A DNA stretch of 64,000 nucleotides from Xiphophorus maculatus (taxonomy: Eukaryota; Chordata; Actinopteri; Cyprinodontiformes; Poeciliidae), in contig NC_036451.1 in NCBI RefSeq assembly GCF_002775205.1, positions 21,004,351 to 21,068,350 of the forward strand. The letters run 5' to 3'. This document shows, piece by piece, positions 35,132 to 48,930 of the stretch. Position numbers and translations under genes: made by a program. The notes under the pieces were generated by a model. The model saw only the letters and a program-made list of their open reading frames with translations. It was not told where the DNA came from and did not search any database. Numbering within the stretch: the first letter of the stretch is position 1; the number at the start of each line of letters is the position of its first letter.

Positions 35132-38100
35132 TTAATCTAAGTTGCTGCACCAGGCGGCTGCGTTCCTGAACATGCGCATCCAGGGCGAGGGTGAGAGCGC
35201 AGGCCTGAGGTCCCTGGGGGCCCAGGGCCACTGCCAGCCGAGGGTGCAGCGCTCCGGGTGGGGCATCATGGCCAGGTGCCTTCCGTCTTTGGAGCACAGG
35301 CCTGCAATACCCTGAGGGGAGCCGTTAGGGTTCAGAGGGTACTCCTCTGTGGGGGAGCCCTGGTCGTCAAGGTAACGGACAGGGGCGAGACCAGAAGAGG
35401 TGATCAGGTCTTGGGCCCGTGGGCTGCAGAATCGCATTAGACCTGTAGGGTGGAGCGGACAAACATCAAACATGGCTGCTGACTCTGCTCTCTGAAGCGA
35501 CTCAGGCAAATGAATCACTGCTTCCCCCCCCAGACTTAACCTAACAGTGAGAAGAGCTGTTCAGGAAGTAAATATGTAAAATCCTGATTTTTATTTTAAC
35601 TGCTGTACGAACCCAAAGGATCTGATGTGGTCCAGAGTTTTACCTTCTCCGTGAGCGACCCATACTCCTAGCGCAGAGCCCTCCATGCCTCTCAGCCAGA
35701 TGGATGGCGACTTCTGGATCCCAACGCTGACAAAACGCGACTCAAACCGCCCGGACCGATTGTGGGTCAGCACCACTTCAGAGTCTAACCAAAAATAATA
35801 TATTTTGACAAAAACAAAATGGGAGAAAGAAGTAAAGTGATAAGATTTCTAAGCAGGCTAATCGGCATGCAAGTTATCGATTAATGAGAATCTAAAGATG
35901 GTTGATCTTATCAGTCAACTAACAATTAACTGATAAGCGGCTATTTTCTCAAAAACCTAAGAGCTGAAACAATCGCTAGTCTTAGCCCTAAAATAGTCTG
36001 ATATTTTTTTCTGTCACTGAATAAGACATTTCTGAGCTCCTACATTTGGATCCAAGACAGTGTAAATATTCTTTGTTAATTAATGTTATGTAGTGTTCTG
36101 ATCTGATCTCACCTGCTCCTTCCTCTCCCCCTCCCACCCAGCCCAGCAGGGCGAGCAGCTGGCAGCCATTGCACACTCCCAGACTCAAGGTGTCTTCCCT
36201 CCGCTGGAAACGCTCAAATTCAGCTTTAGCCTTGGGGTTGTAGGCCACAGTGGCAGCCCAGCCTGAAGAAAAGAAAGAAATTGTGACGAGAAGGAACCCT
36301 GCACCTGAAGGCATCCTGTCATGAAGCAGTGCTTCATGGTTCACCTTTGGCTGATCCCAGGACGTCTGCGTAGCTGAATCCTCCGACGAACACGACCGCC
36401 TTGAAAGGTTTGAGGGTTAAGGATCCGGAGCAGAGGTCCTGCATGGTGACATCCCAAACCTGCACAGCCAGGGTTACATTTAAACCAGGAGGTGAACACT
36501 CGTGCACATGCTCAGCTCTGATTGAGAGGTGTTTGTTATTGACCTCAAAGCCCGCCATGAACAGAGACACGGACATCTCTCTGTCTCCGTTGCTGCCCTC
36601 CTCTCTGATCACAGCGACACGCGGCAAACCTGCAGCTGAAGGGAGAAAAGCAGAAATTACTGACTCAGTAAAGTTAATTTTGGGATTAATTTACCATAAA
36701 ATATAAAAACTTACAAACATATCCTTTTACCCCTTCAACTTCTCAATATTTTCTAAAGTTAGGAGCACTAATTTTAATGTGGTTTTGATGGATATAGAAT
36801 ACTAAATCAATACAAAACATTTGATTTTTATTTGTAAAAAGCTGTGAAATAAGACTTGGTAAGACTTTGTGTTTTTGCAGTACAGGGTTTTTTCTTCCAT
36901 ACGACCGTTATAGACTATATTCTGTTGGTCTATCAAAGAAAATCTCAAAAAAAAAAAGAAAACATTGCAATTTATGATCACAACATGACACAATGTCAAA
37001 AGTTAGACAAATGTAAATATTTTGCAAGAGAATATTTTATAACACCAATACAATCTTACATATAATATAATATTGATCTTACCGAGCTGTCGTATGCTGG
37101 GAATTTCGGAGGGGTCAAAGGTCAGATTAAAGTAAGGTTGCGTCCTCTTGGAAAGCCCTTCCTCCTCCTGCTTCACACATTGCTCGTCGGCTTGGAGGCG
37201 CTCCAGTTGGAAGCTTGTTGCCTCCCAAACGGCCCTGAGGACGGGCAGCGACTCGGACAGAACCTCCTGTTCGTCCACCCGGACCCTGACCTGGGAGCCG
37301 ACGGGGGGAAGAGAATCAATCAGCGTGAAAAGAAGAGGGTCTCGGCATGGACTGCAGATGTCTCACCGTAGCTTCTGGTCCGAAGCCGCAGGTTCTGCCG
37401 ATGCGATGGCACCGCAGGCCTCCATCCCTGTATCTCTGACAAACGGCTTCTAGATCGGTCTGAGAAACCTCCAGAACCAAACCCAGCTCCTCGCTGAACA
37501 GCAGCTCCATCACTGCACAGGAAACAGGGAACGCCACAGTTTACGAAATAAAGGAGAGGAAGGAGAGTGAATACTGTGAGCAGGCTGGAGCAGAAATCCC
37601 TACACAGGGTCTCTGCAGGTTTAATCAAAATTTAGGGCCTGTGGTTAATGCATTTAAGGCAAACATATTTAAAGGTCTTAATTTTAAATACTTTTTTAAG
37701 AATCTGCAATATAGGTTGTATTTTAAAAATAATTGAATGGATACAACTTAATGAAAAAGCTGCTGAAATAGTTTAAATCTAAGCAGAAATATTATATAAA
37801 ATATCTGTTTTAAACCTCAAATTTGCTCAAGTCTGAACAAAAATAAAAGCCTCAAAATTGAACCTGATATTGAAATGAATTAATTTGAATAAAACTCAAT
37901 AATTCCCTTAAAAAGTAGTTTAGGAATTATAATATTTGAGTAGTAAAAAGTTATACAAACACAGACATGTAGATTTTAGTTTCTTTGCATCCGAAACGTT
38001 GCAGCATCCGAAAGGAAAAAGCAAGAATCATATTTGTACTTCTTATAAAACCTGATCTGATTTTCTTACATTAGTATCTGTGAGGAAGTCGGTGGCATTT

Positions 38101-41100
38101 AATTCAAGTTTTTAAAACTAATACCTCTAATGCCTGTGTAGAAATTGAGAGATTTCTCACTGTTTTGATGGATGCATTGTTGATCTGCTTAGAATCCATA
38201 AGGAAATTCTGGATTTCAGCTGAACAGCAAAGCAGAAGCAGCAACACTTTGCCTCCAAATAGCAAATGGTGTTAAAATAATTTAGACGCTTATCGATTCG
38301 TTTCTATGGATCCTGTTGTAAAATTGTAAGCAGATGAATGCCTGTGAAAGGTCGCAGCAGCATAAGGACCTGAAGAGGCTGAATGTTTTATGACAGAGAA
38401 CCAGAACAAATCCATTCATTCACCTCCGGATCCGTCTGAAGGGAGCTCAACGTCAAACCCACGGTTCCCAGCGAAAGCCATCTCCAGCAGGCAGGAAATG
38501 AGGCCTCCATCGCTGATGTCATGTCCTGCGCTGAGCAGACGATCTGAGCAGAGGGGGAAAAAAACTTCAGCTTTGTAATAATAAAACAATGCTGATACTC
38601 TGGCTTCTATAAATCACTGATGGAAATTAATGGCAGCTTTTTATATGGTGAAATAAACAACCAAACCAGCAGGGGGCAGTTTGGTCAAGATACGGTTATA
38701 GCTAATGAAGGAAGAGTTGGGGTTGGGAAAAAAAACCTTAGGCAGACTTAACCAAAGCAAACACTTGCATGTGCTCATCTGGGTATTTGAAAGTTTGAAT
38801 GTGTTGGCAGACTGACCCTCTATGAGCTTCTGGGTGGTGGTGAAGCAGGCAATCAGGAATTCAGGCTGGTCCAGGTCAGGACAAACGTCCCCCAGCTGGC
38901 TGTAGCACTGAGCTAGGGCAGAGCCGCCGAGACGGTGGTGGCCTGGACTGACTGGGACCCACAACAACACGCCTAGAGGGGTAAAAAAACAAACAACACT
39001 GTGACGGTGTGGAAAGAGTGGCTTTTGGTCAATTCAGGTCAAAATCCTGCTTTCAACCAATCAGAGTGATGGATTCGTCCTTTCTTTCTGTCGGCATATC
39101 GCACCTTTTCCATCTGGATCCTCGAGATCCGGCGTCACTGTGGCTGTGATGTCGGGGCAAACGGCATATGCAGAAATAACCAGAGCGCCTGGAACAGATT
39201 AAATCCCGTTGAATTCAGAAACTCATATATTATGAGTACACAGACAAAAACACAGAATGAAACATGCACACAACAGAGACAGGACTGTACAGGCATTTTC
39301 CTGGCTGTTTTTTTTTGGGACACATTTAATTCTGGCCATGAGGCTGAGCAGACGCAGTGTTATTAGTTCATGACGGAGCAAAATATTGTTCAGCAGCACA
39401 TAATTTCAAGTGATATATTGATTTCAGGTTACATTTCATTTACTTTAAAGGGTAGAAGGGCTGACTGCTTAAAAATAGAATAGACTGTCCACGGTTGACT
39501 GCTATGGATGACTCAAAGAGGAAATAAAAAACTTGCACATATATACAAAAGGACGGTTGATACAAAGAAAAATCTGACTTTTAGCATCTGAAACAGAAAC
39601 ACCTTTCAGACAGCAGTGAATGAGCCAAGGATTTCTCAGGAAGTCGGCCAATGTAATACTAATTATGATTTTTTAAAAGTTCTGGCTTCACTGGCAGACT
39701 TTACATTGATAATGAGACATATTCCTGTGTTTTAAGTGAAATAAATGTGCTGGTGGAACTAGTACTTTTTCATCAGTAAAGAAATTACTGACTTAAAACA
39801 AGCACCTATATCTTGCTGAAGAGTTACTTGGAAGATAATGCACTTGATGTAAGACAAAATTAAGATATTTGCTATAAAACCTAGACAAAAATACTGTGTA
39901 AAGACACACCGATTTTGTGTCTTTTACAGAGTTTATTTTCATCTGGGTGCACAATATTGCACTGGACTGTTGAATTCATTTGCTACTCCTCACTCTTAAA
40001 ACATGAGTTTTATATTTACTTTTGGAAAATAAGAGATCAAAAACCAGACTGCTACAGAGATTTTATTTGTGTGCGAAGCTTTAGGTTCAATCTTTTTCTT
40101 CTTGTGATCCTGTCCTTATAAAATCTGTAAGAAAATTCTCGTTGCCAATTCTGTGGTGCATAAATAATGGTGAATAACGTAAAGGAGGACTGCTGCTCAA
40201 AAGTTCGTACAGTGCGACTGCCATGTGCTTCCATAAACCAGATGAGGATCTTCTTGCACTGAAGTGAGAGTACCTGGCGCTTTGACCGTCTCTGTCCCCA
40301 CTCTGGCCGCCATGCTCAGAGAGTCCTTGCCCCCATCGATGGCCACTCCCAGCTGACCCATGACCTCACACATAGCCTTGCAGGCCTCCCACAGACACGC
40401 CCCCTCACCGGGCAGCTTGGCGGCCCACATCCAGTTCCCACTGCACTTCACATCCTGAAATGTGACACGGAAACTTGAAATATCTCAGAAACCGAGCAGG
40501 AAGTGACCGACAAAGTCGTCGTATCAGTTGGGATTCAAAGGGGTTTGCGATTTCTTTCAGCTCGACAACATGTTTGCTGGTATTTTGGTGATCTCACCTT
40601 CAGAGCCGTGACTCTGGCAAACAGCAGGTTGGTGAGAGCCTCTCCGACAGCCATCCGGGCCCCCGCTGCTGGACAAACCAGGCCTTTGACCGGCTGCTCC
40701 CCGATGGCCGTGGCCGCCCCCTGCAGGCCGAACGGCGACATAGCCACGACCGCAACGTCAGCCAGAGGGGTGTGAAGGGGGCCGACGCACTGTTGCTGGG
40801 CAACCAGTCCAGTCACAGAGCGATCCACCTAAAGGAGGGAGGTAGCAAAGTGGGGATAGAGTCACAAAATGCTGGAACAAAAAAAAAACCCAACAACAAC
40901 AAAAACTATTTTGGCAAAAGACACCACCTTATTGGTCAGGTAGCGTTTAGACGCCACAGCAGGCAAACGTAAAACCCGCTGCAGTGCGTCTCTGACCGTC
41001 AGCTCAGCAGGAAGACTCAGGGGCCGAAGGGTGGGGGCCAGACGCTCCATCTGAAACTCTTTCTGCGGCATTTTGCCCAGAACCCACTCCAGCTGCAGGT

Positions 41101-41436
41101 CAACAGGATGGCGGACCCCGTCTGCCCGATCGCCGTCGCTTCCCTCGTCATTCACCAGCACGATCTGTGTATATAAATAACACACACACATTAAGATAAA
41201 CAAACTGGTGCCGTCCCGGTACAATTTTCCGCTAAGTTTTAATGCCGCAGTGGACAAAAATTTATGAAGCATGCCTTTCCGTCTCCTGTGATGAGTCCCA
41301 CAAAGTCAACAGGACACTTTTCCCGCTGACAAACTCTCTCCAAGTACGACTTGTCTGACGGGCGCAGCAGCAGAGCATTGCTCTCCTGATACTCGGCCCC
41401 CCACAGCTCCAAAACACTCAGCGTGGGGTCGCCTTT

Positions 41437-41487
<51 letters not shown>

Positions 41488-44400
41488 AATAGAGGGACTG
41501 ATGCGTTTAAACCAAGATAAAACTAATTACACTTAAAGAGAAAAGTTGCAAAGGATAACCTTTTCCCTGCATCTTGTGACTCTGTATCGCATCGTGTACA
41601 GCACTGTGATGTGGTTTTGTGTTGAGAATGAACAGCGCCTGACTACAATAAATAAATAACTTAAGAAAATAATTTCATTTTTAAAACTGAAATCATTACA
41701 TTTAATTGAGGCTCATGAAAATAATTTTATATTTATGCCGTTTATATTTTATATTTCATTACACATTTTATTAATTTATTCATTAATTATTTAGAATTTG
41801 GCACTCTTCACTCTCCATAGTTATGATAATTTTGATATTTCTTATTGAGATTTAAGAAATATAATGTAGAAAGATTTTTTTTAACTTTTTTTCTGGTCTT
41901 CCTGTCACTATCAATCCTTTGTAGTACTTACACATTAGTAGCAGAGGCCCAACAGCTTACACTGTCTTTAGCACCTTACAATAGCAATTAGCACAGCTAG
42001 CCTTACTGAATACTGTGTGTATTCTTTGAGAATGTCGATACTTTCTTTAACTCTGACATTTCTGAAAGGCTCATTAAATCCAGAATGTTTCAGGACAGAG
42101 TTGTTAAAAACTCAGTTGAATGAAAGTAAGCAAATCGTATTCCACTGAGCCTTCCTGTTATCTACTTAAAGTCTTGATCTTTCCTGCAGGCTAGATAAAC
42201 CACAAAATGTTAGCACTGAAAAGGCTTCATTTCTTTCCTTCCTCTAGTTTTATTTCAAGCATCTCACTGATATTGAAAATGGCTACCTCTAGGCATTCCT
42301 TCAGTAACAGCATGTACACTAAAGAGGTTTGTTGTCACCACGACCTGCCAGAGCTTTGGCACTGCGTGTTCACCGACCCACCTTGTGAGTTTCCGACCGG
42401 ACGGACCTGAAGGCCAGTTTCCGGCCAATTTCTTGGAGCAAAATAATTGCATTCATGTGCAAACTTGAGCAAAAGTTGAGACGTTTGTGTGAATTACCTT
42501 GAATTTACCGCAGTAGATCACAGCCCCCGCTGGCTCGCTGAGCTCCTTCAGAACATTACCTTAAGACGAGAACATGCGTCAGCGCTCGGCCTCCCATTCC
42601 TAAGTTTAAAATGCTTTCAAACTCCACGAAGCTCGTACCATTTCCTCCTGCACCCTGATCGTGGATGCTGCAGATGGGGTTGCCGTTGCTTCTTTCCAGG
42701 CATGCCCTGAGAGCGCGGTTCATCTTCTGCTCCATCTCGGCGTCTCCCCTCTGGACCGCTCCCAGGTCCCTCTCGCTGCAGTTGTCTCCTTGCACCTGCA
42801 GTAGGAATATAGTTTCCTTGTTGCAAAACTCATTAGCGTCACGGAAGCACGCTGCCAGCCTTTCTGGGGTTCACACTTGAACAGAAGAGGCCGCTCCTCC
42901 TCCCACGCCGATCCGATACACCGGCCCGCCGATCTTCACCACCTCCATCCCTGATTGCAAACAGCCGTAGAGGAGACGAAATGACTCACTGATCGATGCG
43001 CGTGTAAATATAGCTGCAGAATTGATTACTTGAGTTCACGCAGACAGTCAAACATTACCAGCTTCTGCCTCTTCTTTCTTCACGTAGCCGTCCTCGATCG
43101 ATCCAAGACCACCGCTGAACATGATGGGCTTAATCCATTCCCGCCGCTCTCCGTTAGCCAACCGCATGCCAAAGGAACGGGCAAAACCTAGAAGAAGATA
43201 ATAGTAACCAAACATGTTACTGAAATGTAAGTTCATTAAGTACCTCCTGAAATGTTTGTATGGGGAGTCCCAACATCCTCAGTACCAACATTAAATATTA
43301 TTGCAGATAACAGTGCAAGATATTGATTAATGAAGTAATCTAAAGTTGACGGATCTTATTGATCAACTAACAATTGATAAGCAGCCGTTTAAAAGAAAAA
43401 AAAACACAGTTTTCTCTAGAATCAAGAGAGTCAGCCATCTTTCAAAACAAATTTTTCATTACATGCTGAATCAAAAAAAAATAGTGCCTTCTGCTGGACG
43501 GAGGCCAAACTACGACACCGAAAGAAGGTCCTAGCGGAAGTTATCAGTTAATCGATTGGAGTTATTTTTACTCTAATAAGTAGAACCTTTAAAAAGTAAA
43601 TGTAATTTTCAACAATGGTGGTTATACTAAACATGTTAGTTTTACGCTGTTTATAACCTGAGTTGTGTGAATTAACTCGAACTTAAAGAACAAACCGTCT
43701 TCTCTCACCTGAGAGGACAGGTTCTCCAAACTTGTTGCCGTAGTCTGAAGCTCCGTCGCTGGCTTCGATGGCAACCTGCAGTGGAGGGGCAAAGCTGGAT
43801 GGATACTCCCAGCCCTCACCTTCCTGCTCCCAAGGGAGACTATACCCTGCAGGTGAGGGCAGAGAGTATAGTAATGAAACTGAAATGATTTTCTGAATTA
43901 TTTTAAGACTAGTCTTCCTAAATTACTATAATTTACTATTGTTCCTATATATGCCCTATAAAATGCTCTTGCAGGTGGGAACACCAGCAAATCTAGCACA
44001 ACATCAGACCACACAAAACATACAGAATTTGGGGAAAAAGTGGAAAATTAGAAAAGAGACTGAACAAATATGTTCAGTCTCTTTAGTCAATATTTTCTTC
44101 TTTTCTCTACTCCTCATCTGTGCTTCTACGACTTTATGACTTTTAGCATTTTGGTCATCATTAGTATCCAGTGTGAAAATCTGCTGCTGCGAGACTCTGT
44201 CCACCTGGCTAAATATTACATTAGCATAAGAAATTCAACTTCATAACATGCATTAGCCAACAATTATTGCACTCCAAACAATCCTTTGCGATATGAATAT
44301 TGTACACAGTGATATTATAATGATGATATACTCGCGATATATTGTGCATCCCTAACGTATGTCTAGTTTGGAAAGCTTGACTGGAGAACTTTTCCTCTCC

Positions 44401-47400
44401 AGGATGAATATTTCACCCTGACTTAGGTTTGTAAACCTGCAAAGCCATTATTCTGACATTTAGGAAAGATAAATTATTTTGGTAATTCTAACTAAACTAA
44501 AACAAGAGCAGTCTGGTCTAATTTAACTCCGGATAGTGAGACAAAAAAAAGTTGAGTGTTTTTAGTCGGTGTGTGTAAACTTCCGGTTTAAACTCTATGC
44601 TTTAGAAATGATTTACATCCCTTATTGACCAACTTCAGTCTCTCATTGGCCTTTGTTTTGGAATTAAGGGTGAATCTCAGAAAAATAAGATAAAACCTAA
44701 GTATTCGCTTATTTCAGCAATTCAAGTCGAAAAGTTTAACTTACATTCACTTATTGCACACAGGATATTAAAATTTGACTATTTCTGAGAATATTAATGG
44801 TTATAGTTTCCAGCAAATGAAAATACAAAATTAAATTTCTCAAAAAACTAACTGCTACCACCAACTAAACGTATGACCATATACAGCGGCTCTTGATGTT
44901 GGAGTCCATGCCTTGTGAATCGCTCAGTACCACACTTTTTCCTTCCACTCAACTTCCTCTTAGTTTATCTGTCAGAGATAATGTTTTGTGACTTATCCTC
45001 CTTGTGCAGAATGTCAATAACTATCTGCTGGTCAAGTAACAAGTCAACAATCCTCCTCATGATTGTCCAGGACATTACATTACAATAAACATCCTTTCTT
45101 TTATGGTGGGTTTTTAAATTAAGAATAAGATATAATTATCAACATTTATTACAAAATAATCATGTACTATATCACTGACTGTAAGGAATCTATAAATGTT
45201 TCACTTAATGAATTATTGAAATAAACGTTTTGATGATATTCTAATATATTGAAATCCATCTGTACTTTATGAAAGTTTTTCTTTCCTTTAAGGCTTTTAA
45301 AATGCTCAAAAAAATAAAGTTCACAATAAAGAAAAGTTTATTTCCTGCCACCATTAGAGCAGCTGATTCCTACGGCGTAATGAGCTACCTGGGATGTGCA
45401 GGTTTCCGAAGCAATATCCCGCAGTCCCAGCGACGACGTGCCCCCCTCGTCCGGCGCTCTGGACATCTCTGATGCGACCTCCGGTCCCCGTGGTGGCGCC
45501 GCTGAACGGCGCAACACCTGCAAGGTTCAGAGTTCACTAAGCATCGTTATTTTGGATAAGAGCCACACCGGTACTTGTGACTGGATTGGAGAAGTGGGCG
45601 CCGACCGGTTGGGAAGTTGTGCGTCTCGGCGGTGAAGATAACGTGTCTCAACGAGCGCCGCGTCTCGTACGGGCTCGCTTCCGAGGGGTCTGCTGGGTAA
45701 ATGCACCGCAGCTCCCCGCCTCTGATGCCACTGAACAGAGAAATGAAATGTTTCACAGAGTGGGCGGGGCTGGGACCACGAGCCCACGAGCCCACGAACC
45801 CATGAACCCACGAGCGTCTCCCAACGCCACCTGCTGTTGTCGCAGAACTTGATGACGTTGTTCTGGTTGCTGTGCCGCTGGGTGTCCATGATGAGGCTGA
45901 AGAGGGTCGCCTGCTGCTCCTGCCCGTCGATCACCATCCGCCCGCGGAAGAACCAGTGGCGGCTGTGCTCGCTGGGACGCAGAGGGACACACACAGGAAC
46001 CGAGTCAAAAACAAAAACAAGGAAGATGCTCAGGGGGGGATTCCTCCACCCCACCTGTTGGACTGAGCCAGGTCAAAACACTCCACGCTGGTGGGATTCC
46101 TGTTGATCCTCTGGAACATGGATGTGTAGTAGTCCAGGTCCCAGGAGTCAAAGGCCAGACCTGCAGCATGCACACAGACAGCAGCGTAAACACCAAGGCA
46201 AACACAGGCAGCATAAACCGATTTAGACAGAGAAAAGAGATAAACAGCACACACACCAACACACACCGACACGGCTCCAAGAGAGGAGAAACCCAACACA
46301 GTCTGGCTCTGATGCATCTGATGACTGGTAATCTGATCAAATGATCCTAGCAATTTAAACCATGTTTTCCGCCACAGCAAAGCAAAATAAAATTACCAAA
46401 TGGGCTTGACAAGATTTACGCCTTTTAATCCCATGAATGTGACCGAATATGATACAGCTGTCATAATTCATAGCAAAAACACATTCATGTGCAAAAGTGA
46501 AGGTGGACAAAATTTAGAGAACATGGAACCGCATCACAATGCCCTCCTCAGTGGTGGCCTATCACTTCAAACCTCACTAAAATACACAAAGTTTATGTCT
46601 GTATTGTGACAAAAATGTTTAAACGTTTAAGAGAAGTGAATGCGTTTCGCAGAATGTTTTAGTTTTACCACAAAATCTTCAGCTTAGCTCCCAAGTCACA
46701 CCACATCAAGCATGTTCAGACCGAACACTACGGTCTGCTTAGTGTTTCACTACAATCGTGAGGCACACAGAAACAAGACACGTGCACACGCCAGATAATC
46801 AGCAGCGGCTTCATCATCTTGTGACTTAAACTAAGTGGGAATGTCATGCATCATGTGACGTTACGGCCTCCTTCAGCGCACAGAGTACTTACGGACAACT
46901 GCAAGACTGGAAAGAGGGCATGAAGAAAGAGATGAGAGAGAGAGAGTAGGAGAGAGAGAGATCACACCAGGTTGTAAACACCAGAGACTCGGTGTGTGTG
47001 TGTGTGTGTGTGTAGAGGTAAAAGCAGAGCAGCGTTTCCAAAAAGCCTCACCCAGCTCGCGGTTCGCCGTCTCCAAGGCGGCGCGGCCCTTCCCCAGGAT
47101 GTCCACCTCAAACACCGGCTGCGGCGTGGTTTCCACGGCAAAGGAGGTGATGGGATGTTGATAGACGCACTCTGTCATGCTGTCATGGAGACACCCGACC
47201 AGCTCCTTTATGTCTGCGCCGAGCTCGCTCATACTCCGTCCGTTCTCGGCCTGGTGAGGAGATGGACGGGTCACCTCAGAGAAATAAATAGGAACAAAAT
47301 CGAATCGTGACCTTCCCATGTCATCGTCGGCGACCTTGATCAGAAACCTGCGGGACTGCTCCACTCGCGTGATGTTGGCGAGGCCAGCGCTCTGGCAGAT

Positions 47401-48930
47401 GGACACGGCGTTTGTTGACCAGGCGGTAGAAAAGTTCAGCCTAAAAACACACAGACAAAAATGCTGATGCACAACTCAGAATGATGCCCATGTTCTAGGG
47501 ATGCAAATATATGAAAATATGGGCCGCATTACTAAGGGTGTTATGGTCAATAACCGATAATGACCAATATTTGACATTTCAATATCAGTACTAAGAAGCA
47601 CAAATGCCACCATGGAAATAATCATTGCTTGTTAATATCAGCCCAGTTTTACTTATTCGACCAAAACCGTATCATAATAAAAGAATAATAAATAAAAGAT
47701 AGACATCAGACAACCTTGATGTTAATGTTCTTAGAAATTCTGGTTGAATTCAAAGCTAAAATATTTAGGAAAGAACCTGCAGCACTTTTTTTTATCTTTT
47801 ATGTGTTAACACTTACAAAACATATAATCTGTGAAAAATTCAGAAGTTCAGACCTATTAGCCGACCCATATTGGCCAGGAAAACACCTGATTGGTCCATT
47901 TCCACTTTAAACATTTTGACAAATTTTCATTTCATTCCTCTAAAGCACACCACATTAGAATATACTTAATACAAACTGAGGTTCAAAGTGTCAGGCATGT
48001 CCAACCAGTGGCCTATATTCTGATGAATATTTATTAATAGGAACGGATGAATATTCATCTTGGTCTTGTTAACCTCCCAGCCTCATTACATGAATAAATG
48101 AATACCTTTTCACCAGTTCACCAAGGTTCCAGTTATAAAAATTATGCTGGCTTTGCTAATTAGCACCCCAGGTAGAGAGAAGGCCCTAAGATAAATTTAG
48201 CTTTTGTTGCAGCTGCGCAATCTGACAGTGGAAAAATTAGACAACATACACCTCTGAGCAAATCCAGTGGAGAATCAGTGATTATGTGGACTCGTTTCTC
48301 TTCCAAAAAATAGTGAGGACCTCGTTAAGATGCATAAGCGCTTTGAAAACTGGACCTTTACTGGGTCACTTCACAGAATAATGGTCTTGAATATACGGCC
48401 AAATCAACTTTCCTTCATGGCTACTTCACTCAGACGTAGAAACCAGGCCTCTGGAGGATGTAGACCAGTTATGCAAAGAGGAATAGTTAAGGAGACCCCT
48501 CTCTTTTTGCGCCACCCTTAAGGACGCTGTATACTGTTATACTAAAGCTAATCAAATGCCAGACTCCAGTGTGCAGAAATCATAAGCAGCACCTCGGTCC
48601 GATCTCCACTAGTTTGTCCCCGCTTCCCTCTGTGAGCCTTGGTTGGTCAGACAGCGGCTCTGCCTGCAGAGGAGGACGAAACAACCAGAGGAGAACCTCC
48701 TTCTGCTCCGCATCCAGACGCTCGCAGCCTGCAGCGGAGATCAGGAAGAGCATTTAGGACGTGGTGGAAGGCTGCCGTTTCTAGAGCGAGTTCATCGGCG
48801 CGATCTCACCTGTCAGTTCCACGTTGTAGCACAGCTCGGTCGTGATGGACAGGTGAGGGAAGAGCTTCGCTGCTCTCTGCAAGGCTCGTCCAATCAGAGC
48901 TTCACTGCTGTAGAACCTCAGGACGGCCAT
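35132..48930 (-). CDS. pfas: Phosphoribosylformylglycinamidine synthase (27 coding exons, complete)
   Basis: Exons: 48930-48810, 48728-48593, 47440-47335, 47250-47052, 46160-46055, 45971-45831, 45730-45606, 45517-45389, 43846-43709, 43187-43059, 42950-42877, 42795-42639, 42559-42498, 41436-41275, 41164-40928, 40828-40598, 40454-40274, 39188-39105, 38972-38817, 38543-38424, 37512-37367, 37290-37083, 36629-36544, 36459-36345, 36262-36113, 35784-35644, 35442-35132; phases close to about 1,316 residues (human: 1,338). The cytosolic enzyme converts FGAR, glutamine and ATP to FGAM, step 4 of de novo purine synthesis, in the purinosome. Visible are the substrate-domain motif HVIFTAETHNFPTG, the repeats DQGAGGNG and GHDISDGG, and a C-terminal glutaminase with nucleophile GVCNGCQ (Cys near 1147) and MMPHPE (His and Glu near 1275-1277). 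The start MAVLRFYSS directly follows an acceptor, so the first exon is non-coding. One intron uses a GC donor. Confidence 0.97.
35858..35990. repeat. Fragment of AT-rich inverted-end element in a pfas intron
   Basis: The wording atcgattaatgagaatctaa, gatcttatcagtcaactaac and the end gagctgaaacaatcgc resembles 43,312-43,575, where gatcttattgatcaactaac recurs. Both lie in pfas introns and appear to be truncated relatives of the element at 17,893. Confidence 0.5.
41440..41483. repeat. (CA)n microsatellite abutting a pfas splice acceptor
   Basis: A 44-base CA run reads (TG)n in the pfas transcript. It ends directly at the acceptor tgcag of the exon at 41,436-41,275, taking the place of a normal polypyrimidine tract. 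See the findings for the splicing implication. Confidence 0.95.
43312..43575. repeat. Fragment of AT-rich inverted-end element in a pfas intron
   Basis: It contains ttgattaatgaagtaatcta and gatcttattgatcaactaac at the left and cagttaatcgattgg at the right. It is a relative of 35,858-35,990. Confidence 0.5.
44265..45265. mobile_element. DNA-transposon remnants in a pfas intron
   Basis: 44,265-44,360 has the tgcgatatgaatattgtaca ... gatatattgtgcatccct form of a common fish MITE-like repeat. 44,660-45,265 begins with gggtgaatctcagaaaaata and ends with tgaaataaacgttttgatga and tattctaatatattgaaa, the wording of another frequent DNA element. Neither has coding capacity. Family names are not assigned. 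Confidence 0.4.
46992..47013. repeat. (GT)n microsatellite in a pfas intron
   Basis: About 11 GT units lie 40 bases beyond the donor of the exon ending at 47,052. It reads (AC)n in the pfas transcript. Confidence 0.9.

Noticed and set aside
45527-46054. Long minus-strand open frames as one exon
   Set aside because: These run through introns between three pfas exons. Splice sites at 45,971, 45,831, 45,730 and 45,606 and homology define the real coding parts.
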